The position numbers were made by a program, and so were the translations under genes. Positions 22,601 through 34,600 of a stretch of 64,000 nt of DNA are shown here, piece after piece; the first letter of the stretch is position 1; each line of letters begins with the position of its first letter. Source of the DNA: Symsagittifera roscoffensis (lineage: Eukaryota; Xenacoelomorpha; Acoela; Convolutidae); assembly GCF_963678635.1 (NCBI RefSeq), contig NC_087062.1:33079651-33143650 (forward strand). The letters run 5' to 3'. The notes below the pieces were generated by a model. It was not told where the DNA came from, did no database searches, and saw only the letters and a program-made list of their open reading frames with translations.

Positions 22601-25600
22601 CCTCGTTGATATTTCCGGTGTTTAGAAATTAAGGGATGGTAGCCATCAAGATGATAGTGGTTCAGATAATCATTATCACACAGCCAGGTTTCGCATAGCG
22701 CAATAATCAAAGGTTTTTGTTCTAACTGATTAATATCTATAACGAGTTGGTCATGATGGCATCTGAGGGACCTTATATTTGAAAAATACAAAAAACTGTC
22801 TTTTAAGTCGCCCATATGACGTTCTTCTACATTTCTCTCCATTTCAAAAAAAATAAGACTTCAGTCAAGTTGATTGAATTTATATGTTAGCTTCTTCTGT
22901 TACTGTTTTTTCTATATTGAGTGCTTCTGATTCATTTTCAATATTTAATTTCTTCGAGGCCTGATTATCAAGATTCAATATTTCTGGCAATAAATTCCTC
23001 TCTGACCATCTCCTCGAAATACCAGGAGTTGAATTGGTATTTAGTTGAACACCAATATGGCGCCCAGTAATGGAGGTTTTTTGAACTGCTTGAGGATAGT
23101 TGTGAGGTCTTGGCCGGTTTTAACTGATCTGTTTTTTGGCTGCAACTTTAGCTAGTTGTTCCACGCCAGCAAGACTATTTACACTTTGGGAAAAAAATGA
23201 GCCATTTGGTCGTTGGCAAAAAACTTTCACTTGGCAGTTATGAGTCGTTGTAATAAGATTCATTTTATCGCATTTCCTTTTAATTTCCATACAATGGATT
23301 TAGAAGTGCTCAACGCATCAAATACAAGTTTTTGCTCCCACTTTTAGGACTAACTTATTCTTGGAAAATACGAATTGATCAAACTAATTTTGTAACAAAT
23401 CCTTCAGATCCTTTGTAACAGATCTTTCAGTCAAAAATTACTGGCACATTTTTTTCTCAAATTTTGCAAATTGTAAACAAGTTGGTACTAAAATATATGA
23501 TCCAAGTTTCACCTGCTGATAGTTATCAATTATAAGCATCATTTAATATGATAAGAGGCGTTTCAAAACTATCTGCAATGATCCAAATACTTTTCATATA
23601 TTTGATTTCTTTTTTAAAAGACTGTAATTTGAAACTAATGGGTGTATATTGTTGCCAAAAGCTTTTTGTAGCTGATTACAAAAACAAATAGAATGTTAAC
23701 ACTCGAGGTTGTTCAGATAAATTCGACTCTCAAAACAATAGTTTTCGATTGAATTTTTTCATACCATCTGAAAAAACTTGATACCATCCCATCGAGGAGC
23801 TCATTTTATGTTCCGTCTTTCAAAGCCAGAAAAAGGCAGGGCTCGATTAGAAAGAAAAAGTCAAGACAGAGATTGGGTTGGCCACAAACTCGAAACAAAC
23901 CTCGAGCACAGTCAAAGAATATCTAATTTCGGTCCAGCACGGTAGAACGGTCGAAACGTACCTCGAGCACAGTTGAAACATACCATAGATTGGTCGAGTT
24001 CGGTCGAAAATTATCTCGAGAACGATCGATATATGCTTTGAGCACAAATGTCTCGCGGTAAAGTCAAAGTCAGTTCAGCCAGAGATGCCACTCGAAAAAT
24101 ATAAATAAAAATTTTGATTTTGGATAAGTCATTTTAAATGGAAGTTGAAAGATGTCCGATTTCGGTCGACACAATCGAAACATATCTCGGTTGTTTCGAG
24201 CAAAATTGAGCGCTTCTTGGTAGTAGAGAAAATCAAACGAGTCTGAATTAACGAGACGTTGAAGCATACGCAAAATTAGTCGAGACGGTCAAAACAAACC
24301 AAAATTGGGTAACATTTTTAAAACATAGAGTGAGCATCCCGAAAAAAAAGAGTTCACTTACGTTTTGAAATCATTTACATCAAAAGCAATTATGCTTTGA
24401 AATAATTTGAACCTCAAATCAGAGCATTTCCTAATTATTTTGCTCAGTTTTTTCGAATTGTTTCCACAAAAACATCATATCATACATACAAGGTGACCAG
24501 CCGATAGCCACAATTTTGCATACCAAAATAACAGCAAATTTTTGGGCTAAACCGCTAGAAGACAGCGAGGTGAGGACGCTAAGGGACTTCTTAAATGCAA
24601 AATTACGGGGTACTCCGATTGCGAAACCAGGGGGAGCAGGTAAAAATTTTGAAACAACTTCTGGAATAGTAGAAAATTTTAGGATGTGTTTGGATACGTT
24701 TTTCGTGATGCTCTGGGACAAACGTAGAAGAAAATTAAGATAAACAAGTGTAAGGGAAGTTTTTTTTTACCAAAGAACGAAAAGCAGCTGGCTCGAATTC
24801 CAGTAAGATTTTTTTACTTTGCATCCAGAAAATATTGAAAACTTCAAAACATTTTCAAAAATAGTAGTTTAAGCTGATATGCGTTAATCGATTTAAAACT
24901 GATAACTTGATTTTTGGGTTAAACTTGGTTTAGAGTACTGTTTAAAAAAGTTACCAAGAACTGGGCGAAATTTCGAACCTGATTTTCCCGTCTTTGACTA
25001 TGATGAAAAATCACAGAAAAAAATTTGTGATTGCAATTTTGGGAACTGAATTTGGTACCACAAAATAATAAACAAGTATTATATGCTCAGGAAATTAAGC
25101 TTTTGGGGATTTAAATGCAGGTTTTGAAAGACAAAAAAATGAATTCAAGGGTTTAAATTGAAGTACTGAGTTAAAGTCCGGGGTGGTTTTCTCCTAAAGT
25201 AATTTCGGATAAGTTAAACCGTATGTTCCTCACTGATCTTATTTTCGGCCGGATATATTCGTGCAACTTCTTAGTCTAATAACAATCCTAATCTTACTCT
25301 TATATCTCCTTGTCTCATTGGATCTAGACTATACTGCTATTATTGCGATGTTTAGATTCTAAAAGAAGAACTTAGGAAACGCAAATGTTTGCTAAGTTAA
25401 CTTTATTCTTCTCTGGCTGAAACTATAAATAGTTGCAGCCTTACAATTTATTGTAAGTGATAGCCATGGATCGTCATTGGTTATTTCTAAGTACTTTAAA
25501 GAGAAAATTCATGAACAATATAACTGGTTATTAATACTTGTTTTAAACTGGTTCCACCCATCCGGGGCTTAGAGAGTTCTAAGTTTTTAAGATCTCTTCT

Positions 25601-28600
25601 TGTGAAGGGTGGATGGAGAATATTCTTTCGAGTAGATTCCTTAAAGGAGTGAAGAGAAGAGAGACAATTGCTCTTGTTGTGGAAAAAGTTGCTCCGTAGA
25701 GAAAGAAGAAGAACAGTTGCTCATGTTCTGGGAATAAATTGCGTGCATCGTAGATGTTTCTGGTGCTCGTGTCAAGGTTGAAGATTTAAATAGTGACGAG
25801 ACAATTTCTTTAAGTAGAGCAAGACTACGTGCATTCTCAACTATTCATCGAATAGTCAGATAGGGTTTGTGACTAGGATCCTTATATCTGAGCTGAATAT
25901 CGAGTTCGCCGTTGTTCTTGTTCAATGGGTACCTTTGCAGAGACACTGGCTCCAAATTTTACATCATGTGAGGCTTGGGACTGCGGCAAGCAAAACCAAA
26001 AGATTTGCCATTCCTTAGTCGGAATTTCGTCGAGTTTTCATCTCCTTTTTGCTGCTCCTTTCTTTGATCTGATAAATATTTTATAATGCATTTATATATC
26101 TACATCTTGTTAGTGAAGTCATTTCTTAGTTATGATTTTTTATTAGTTATTTTCGCAATTTATATATTTACATAAATATTTGCACCTGGCTAGTGATGTC
26201 AGTTTTAGTTCTGATCTTTGTTAATTGTTTTCGCAAAAGGTTTTTAGTAATTTGGTTATTTTGAATTTGAAAAGTTGCGAACCCTAGAACTACTCTTATC
26301 AAAAATAAAGGGTGGGGGTCTTAGCAAACAGTGGGCACATGTACTTCGAGCGACTTCGTTCTGGTGGGTGAGGCCAGAGGAGTGTGTATTTTTGTTGTCT
26401 CTTTGAGAAGAGTCTCTTTTCATGTTTAACCTCTTTTGTTCTTTATATCAAGTGTTTTGTTTTTTGTTAATTAGTTGTGTCTTTTTACAAAAAAAAAATT
26501 ATTTTTGGTTTGCGTTAATTTTTTTGTTGTTTTTTTTGTTTGATGTGGCCCTAATAAAACGTCGATTGGAGTTTCAAAAGAATTATTCATCCAGGTTTAA
26601 TCTGGTTTGGGCACCGTGAAATTTTTTTATACATGCGTTGAATTTGTGGTATTAGTAAGCTGCGTTGGTTAGTTTAAGCTTGGTTTTAATTGCTTCCAAC
26701 CGGGTTAAGGCAAAGTTATAAGACGCGTGAAAAGAAGTTAAAGTTGTTATCAATTAGCTTGTCAAACTAAATGTTCATTTCTAAAACAATTCTACAGTGG
26801 CGCGAGTTACGTTGAGTTGTGTGGAAAAAATTCCAGGAAAAGTGGGCGATTTAAACAATGACACCAATGACAGGAAAAAGTACAAAACTGAGCTCACTTA
26901 AAAAGGCTAATGTATTTAAGTTATTTTCAATTTTATTCAATTTAAAACTTCATTTTGGTAAATTACAGCATTTATTTCTTGCTACGTATGAATTTTATTA
27001 CCCTTATAGAAGCTCTAGCGATAGTTAGAGTATTGAATAAGAAATTATTCTATTTTTTTTAAAATTTTTGCTTGGTTTTTATTTTATCTTTTCACTGGTC
27101 GCACCAGATGAATTTAAGTCCGGAGAGGCTTTCTCATAGAGTAATTTCGGATATTATGGAATTTATAGCGAAAAGTTAGAGTATTGAATAAGAAATGTTT
27201 CTAAAATTTAAAATATTTTTGCTTTGTTTTCATTTTACCTTTTCACTGGTCATTTAACGAGATGCGTTTAAGTCTGGGGTGGCTTTCTCATAAAATAATT
27301 TCAAATAAATTACACCATCTGTTCGTCAGGCTATCTTATTTTTGTGCAACTTCTTAGTCCGATACCAAATCAAATCTGAGCAACTGTTTGCTAAATTAAA
27401 TTTATTCTTCTCTGGCTGAAACTATAAAGTAAGTGTTAGTCCTGAAAGTGTTAGTCATTGATCATGATTGCTTACTTCTAATTTTTTACAGAAATATCTT
27501 ATCAATAATAGTATAGGTTATAATTACTTGTTTTAAACTGGTTCCAATAGGGCAAGATTTTATGTTTTTAAATCAACGCTTAGCGTAACTGGCAATTTGA
27601 TTTGACTGAGAAAAAAATTCAAACTGAACTGTAGGCAAGCTAATGACGCATGGCTAGATAAGAAACAGAACCATTTTTCGCTTTTAAAAGTGATTGGTTT
27701 GCAAAGACGGAATATTCAAAATTTTTCACGATACGAGCAGTCTTGTTATCCTTGCGAAAGTAATTTATTATAATTCGTATAAATAATTTTATCAACCTTT
27801 GATATCCCCCCTTCCCCTGAGTGACCTACCTTATAATGCTTTCCCCAAGCATATTTTATTTCTGAAAAAAAGTTCCGTGTAAAATATGCATTTTATACAA
27901 ACGCGCAGAAAAATGCTTTTAAAATTTTTTATGCGCTATTGTATTTGTATGCTGTTGAACAAATTACTGTTTTAATTCAGTTTCTTTAGTGGTGCGGTTA
28001 ATTTTGAATGATTTTAGGCTAAACTGAAATCCATAGCTTATGAAAAGTCCATACTTCTTTCCCTCTTAAATCGATTGGAGGGGAGGAGGATTCTACGATT
28101 GATCTAAATAATTCAATTTAAGTCATAGAAAAAAATCACTAGAAAAGGCCATAGAGCTTCAACGTTTTTTGAAAATCAAGGCCCTGAACTCAAAAGAAAA
28201 TATTATAAGAGCTATAATATGCTTGAGCTTAGAGCAATATTTTTTTCAATAAAAACAAGAAGCTCGTAAATTTAAGTAAAAACTTAAACCATGTTTAAAA
28301 TGTAATGACTCACGAGTCCCCTTGCATGAAGAAGTCGTCCTTCCATTGATAGAGTGTCTCCAGGTGCTTCACTTGAGACAAATCGGTGCCTGGATGTTTT
28401 CTAAGGAGCTGCTGGTCCAGGTCTGTCTTGTTCATTGTCATCAGAGAATTCTATCAAGACAGAGTTTAAACTAGTGTAGATTAACCATTCGATTAACTAA
28501 ATGTGGACCATTTGGTGCTTTTTTCTACTGCTCCCACTTTTGACCGACTGGATAGTTAAACAAATAATTTCAATTGATTTAAAATTCCAAATTCACTCTA

Positions 28601-31600
28601 AATCAACCAAGTTAACTTAAGCTGTAGGGATGACAATTTCGTCAAATGCACAAAGCTATGTCCCGGGTCGAGGTCCGCGAATAATTTTTCTACTGTTAAT
28701 TCCGCGACCGAAAATCCATAGTCCGAACAGGGTTTTAAATCGCGGACCAATTTTTGTGATCTAGGAGTTGATATAATCATTACCCATCACATAGTTAGGC
28801 ACGCCGTTTGAAAAAAGATCTTTGATATATCAAATAAATTTTGGAATTTTTTGTTCGTCGAGAAAGTCGAGACAGTCGAAACCTACCCATTTTTTGTCGA
28901 GAAAGACAAAACATATCTATGAGGGGTCGAACCAACAAGTTTTCAAAAAATGTCGGTCGATAAAGTCGAGAAAGTCCAAATTAATCGAACTTTACTCAAA
29001 TTGAAAATCCGTTTCAATAAGTATGATTCCGACTTCAGATAATAATTGAAACAACCTAATTTTTCAAAGTATAGCAAAAGAGTGAGATAAGAGGTCACAG
29101 CAAGGGTGACAGACGACGCCGTTGGCCGGTACCTGCCGGTATTTAATTAGCTCCGATAAAATGACAGATGGTTGACAGTGTGATGGTTTACAGACAAATG
29201 AACTTATCTGAACAGAAATAGCACTCTATATCATTTCCGCTCGAGTAAAAAAAAATTGTGAATACTGAAATGATGGAAGATTGTACAGATATGAAGTTGA
29301 TTTGTGTCAAAACTTAAACACTCGGATGAATTGAAAGATAACTTATTGACAAATAGGATGATTTGAACAGAACTAAAATTACCGCAAACTATCGGTGCCA
29401 ACATCAAGCTTTTGGACGAGTTTTGATACGACCAGTTCTCTCCCTGGGCTTTAACGTTGTTCGCTCCGGTCCTTTTTCACGCTCCCCCTTGATAGTTTTT
29501 TCTTGAAATATGGTCATTCATGACCCCGCCCATTTTGGTTAGCGCAGTACGCTTGAGCCCACTTCTGCGGGCGCCGTCTCATTTTGGCTGCTGTTTGAAT
29601 TTTGGCTGGTATATGATACCAATCGTTGCTTACGTACGCGCTTTTTTGTGTCCGCCGATTTGTTCGTGATATCCTTAAGCGTGATCGCCGTGCTCGCTGT
29701 GCCCACTTGTTCGCCACGATCTGTTTGGCTAGGCATGTTGTGATCCGTTGGTTCGATTTGCGCCGCCGGTTCGGTTCCCCGTGCTTTGGGGTTGGATGTG
29801 GTTGAATTGTAATACTGGGTCTAGTGGTCGTTCTTGTTGTTGCCAAGGAAAATTTTTTCACTTGCGTCTTCCTTCTTCGATTCGCTCACCGGTTCAAATC
29901 GTTGGCTCGTTGTTTCAGCGTTTTCGTATTCGGTTATTTAACGACTATTGACTCAGAACCCATGATGTGGGTGGCTGAGACATTCCCACGGGTGGTTTCT
30001 TTTTGCTGCTTGCGTTTTTCGATACTGCGACCGCCGACTTCCTAAGAACAACGCCACTTTCTTAGATAAATGTATGCGCTCTATCTGATTTCACTTTGGA
30101 ATTTCATTTTCTTTACCTGTGGAGGCTTTTTATCCAGTTCGTTGGTATGGTTGGCGTGATGACAAGTCTGCAGTTCCTCGTTTTCCATATGCCAACCCTC
30201 GGTTCATCTTGCTGGTCAAGTTTTTGTCACTCCGTAAGTTTCCGTAGATGTTTACGGCTTTTTACATCGTACACAAGATCCGAGCGCACACCCCAGTTCG
30301 TATCCGCCGGATATGACAAGTCCTGCAATCCGCCGGATACTTGTTATCTAAACATGCAGATTTCTCTTTTATTTTTCTTGAGCAACCTAGATGTTGCAAG
30401 GATGTTTTTTGTGAGGTTTCTGGGAGCCGTATTTGCTTCGCACCTATCGTTTGCCTCGAATGGTGTCAACTTAGTTGTAGAATTATTTGAAAATCGCAAC
30501 GCCCCAAGGGCTCTTTCAACCATTTTTTCCAATGGTTCGTGGTTTTTCTCTCTAGCATACGTGAAGATCGAGTTTTTTAGACTACCTACTGTCCGTTTTA
30601 CACATCCGATGACACGATGTTTATTGACCGGCGATATTTTAAATCTCGATCACTTCGGTTTTACAAGAGGCCTTAACATCATTGGACATGAAATTCAAAG
30701 CACTCTATGAATACTATGTACGTTCTTAAAAACTCTTATTTTTTATCCGGTCGGTTTTTTCCGCACACCATTACCGATGGCCATCTGAAAACGCTCAACC
30801 GCCACAAGAACATATTTTTTCGATTCATTTAGGTAATTAATCGGTCTCCAACAACCGAGTTGAATAAACTTATTAGCCTCTTTTGGTTTGTTTGTTTTTC
30901 CTACCTTACTTTTTTGTATTTTAGATTTGAAGTTATTACCAGAAGCTAAACACTTTGCATAATTTTGGCAATAATCGCGATCGATCGACATATGTAGTAG
31001 TGCCAAATGTCTTTGGCGGCTTAAAACATGTTTGATGATAATGATGAAATCGATTGTTAATAGCAGTAGTTAAACTAATTGGAATCACTAGTTTACCAAT
31101 AGTCCAAACGACGTGCTCACAAACGACATTCTTTAACGAATTGCTCGTAGTAACGATTCATGGCATGTGTTTTGCAATGTATGTTTGGGTCTGTCTCCTT
31201 TATCATATATTGGATGACAGTAAGCTGGGGGTCGGATATATAATTCGATTCTATGAACTGTGAATTGAAAAACTTTGAAAACGAAATAAATTTATTGACA
31301 GTCTTGTATCCCCTTCGAACAAGGGATTTGACAAAATGTTGTGATCAACCGGTGGAACAGTTTCTTCTATGCGAAAGGTAAAAAAACTACTGTAATCGTT
31401 TTTATCAACCGTTATTCCTTGATAATTGCTTCTAGATTAGATGTTGTTGTTATCTCTTCAATTTTGTCATCTCTACTATGTAAACTAAAATGTCTTTTTA
31501 AAAACCATTCTGATATCGAAGAATTTTTATCATTTTTTTCTGTGTTTGACCCTTATAATTTTGAACAACTTGATTTTGATTGACTGATAGCCCCAAATAA

Positions 31601-34600
31601 ATTTGCTTCCGTTTTACTTGACCGTTGGTTTATGCAACTATTTTCTCTATCATTGGCTGATTTGCAATTGCATGATACAACGCCCTCGTGCGGCAGGTTC
31701 GTGACCGAATATTTGCTTTTTTGTTATTTTAATGGATGGTTTTGCTTTGGATGACGTAATTACGGGTTCTGTGATGAAATTCGATTGATCGTATCGCAAG
31801 ACGTGACGTTTTTTGTTGATCTTGACTACGGTGAACATGCTATCAAAACTTCTTACCGATATTCTATCGCCGTTCGGACTTCGAGATAAATAATCGGCCA
31901 AACCATTTTTAGCCCCCGGTTTGTGTTCTACTTGAAATTCAAAAGGGATTAGTCGCTCTAACCATCTTTTGAGTCTACTAAACATAGTTTTTTTTCTTGT
32001 TGTTTCCATTTAGTGAGGAGACTCAACCTTTATGGTCTGTTATGAAATAAAACTTTCGGTATTAGTCGTAATTACGGAAAAATTTTGCCCCCGACACAAT
32101 TGCAAGCATTTCGAGCTTGTTGGTTGAGTATTTTTTTCTGTTTTGCGTAAGTTTCTCGATGCAAATGAGATAGGCCTCCACACCTCGGGACCTAATTGCT
32201 CCAAAACTGCCCCCGCGCCGTTATGACTTGCATCACATATTAATCGCGTATCTCTATGTAGGTGAAAGGTTCTGAGCTCTACTATGTTAGCCACTTGCCT
32301 ATTAAATTTTCACTCCGTGATCGTTTGTTTCTAATTACCAATGCGCGAAGTGGGCGGACGTCTCAGCTAGGGCAGTTAGGTGTTTGTGTAGGCTGTGAAT
32401 CGAGCCCATAAACGACTTTATTTGAGATAAGGTGCGCGGCGATTCGAGAGCGCTTCGCTTGGCTCGGTTTTCTTGACCACCGTTGACATACCAGTTGGTA
32501 TAATTTTGTGGCCGAGCCATTCACAACTCTTTTGTGCGAGCTTGCATTGTCAGTCTTAAACACCGGTTTTCTTTAAACAATTTCCGTACATTTTCTCTAC
32601 TGTCCCGATATGATCAATTTCTGAACCTTTCGTGACTTCTAGTATATAGTCTATAAACGCGTGCGCCTGTGGGAACTCCGAAAGGATGCTATCCATTGAT
32701 ATTTGAATTTCTGCGGGCCCTGTTGTTAAGCCGCAGAATTCCGTTTTAAAACAATGATTTTTTTCCCATTAGTGAAAATTACATTGAACGCTCTTTCCGC
32801 ACTGCTGAGAGGGAGTAGCCCATATGCTTACGTTAGATCCTTTGCTGAAAAACATAACCAACGGTTTTTTTTCGCTGATTGTTTGTCCGGATGTGTCCAA
32901 TTATTTTTTGATGTTCGGCACTTGGTTTTTATTCTTATGGACTTGTTTGGTCAGTTCTCTCGATTTGTAGGGCTAGTTTATCCGACCGAGCCTCTTAAAC
33001 TGTGATTATAATTGGCGAAGTGAATTTTTTCATTTGATTAATCGATGTGTCCTTGCTTCAATAATTTCGAAATTTTGACGTCAACTTTTTCTAGCAGTGT
33101 TATTGGCACCCTGTCGTCTCTCCTGTTGGACCAAATTAGGTTTTCAAAAAAATCGCCTAAGCTTTATAATTCCTAATTTTCCCTACCCTACGAAAGAGGT
33201 TTGAAAATTTTTTACTTAAGTTTTCCTGCCACGGGCTCAGTATGATCTCATGCTCGATCGACATCACCGCCCCTTCTGGCTTCTGTTGGACTAATTGAGT
33301 CTCAAATTGGCCATCAGGTCCCGTCCATTGATTGAGAGCCGGCAGCCTTCTATCACTCGAATCCTTATCATCATTTCCCAGCCATTCGACTCGAGCCTCA
33401 CGTTCATCGTTCCCATCAGTTTTAGGGGGTTGTTTTCATTGTCACGAAACTCTTTGTCCTCCGGTGTTAGTTCCTCCAACCTTAAATTGCGCGCGCCAAA
33501 TGTGTTTTTCAGCTCTCCGATGGTGAATATTGAAATGGGTGGTCTGCTGTCTACCCATAGACGTGTAGTCTTCTCGTTTGTTCGTAAGGGCAGTTATACT
33601 CCCGCGACCTTTAGTTCATTGCATCAACCGAAATGACATCACCAAAAAAAACCCGAGCTATCCGAACCCCAAAAACGAGGCGAGGCTTCGGATCTACTTA
33701 CCCAACCAACGGAACTTCCGTGCTGTGACAAGTGATTCTCCAGTATTTCAGAGTAGTCAAAAGTTCCCTCTAAGTGATCCTGAATTATGTTCACTGCTCC
33801 AGGCCATCGATTGCTAGCTTGCCTCCCCCTGCCCGTACGTTCATACTGTCTCGTGTTCCGGCAATAATTACATGTGACCCTTTTCGCTGGGCATTTAGCC
33901 ATTTCGATTGGTGTGAATCCTGGTTGATCCCAGTGGTAGCATCTCATGCTGGTTGGATTAATTTCGCCTCTGAGAAAACCGCGCCCGCTGATCATTAACG
34001 CGTGGGCGATTATTCCGATATCCCCTTCGGGTGATTCCGACCGGTTTGGTCTCAATTTCCAGGCCACCGCCCATCGTTGCTAAAAAACCTCCGCCAGTAG
34101 TTGTAGCGTATTTTCCACCCGCTCGTAAGACAAAGCAATCTTGTACACCTCTTCGTTGAACGGCATATTTCATTTTGGGCTTCACGGTTATTTATCCTGA
34201 CTAAGAAAATATCCCTAAAAATTCCTTCTTTCGTCCAATGTGCTGAAATTGCATCTTGCGGCCAACACGCTGAGCACCGAATGGAATTGCTCGAGCGACT
34301 CGTTAAAATGTTGCTATCTCGACAGTAGTCGGAAAGTTTCAAATGTTTTGTTTCGTTTCCTGTAAAATTCCGCTTCTATAGCGTCAAGGACCCGTGGATA
34401 TCTAGTCGCCCCCAGACCGAGATGCGGATGTCTTTTGTGAAATTCATCCCGGCATTTCTCCTCCAGGCAAAGATAAAAATTAAAAACTAGCGTCTGTTCG
34501 CTCTCCATTCGGATCCTTCCGTCCCAATCCCCTGGCACTGCCGCAATCTGCGTTGCCGTAAGAGTAGAAGTTTCTAGGATTTATCCCGAGTTTGGCGGCC

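Larger units (their letters stand above)
20000..23290 (-). mobile_element. LINE copy B, 5'-truncated, in intron 4 of the host gene
   Basis: It matches LINE copy A from the 3' end up to the middle of ORF1, where similarity stops abruptly at ~23290. Such 5' truncation is the normal outcome of incomplete target-primed reverse transcription. It keeps the RT missing from copy A. It lies in the same orientation as the host gene. The exact 3' end was not found; similarity to copy A runs at least to ~20030. Confidence 0.88.

Noticed and set aside
24516-24743. 75-codon plus-strand ORF with protein-like wording (WAKPLEDSEVRTLRDFLNA)
   Set aside because: Both strands are open here, no splice or repeat context supports either one, and no family was recognised.
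30096-30710. 204-codon plus-strand ORF with Phe/Leu-rich, membrane-like product
   Set aside because: It is the antisense shadow of the gypsy 2 integrase on the minus strand.
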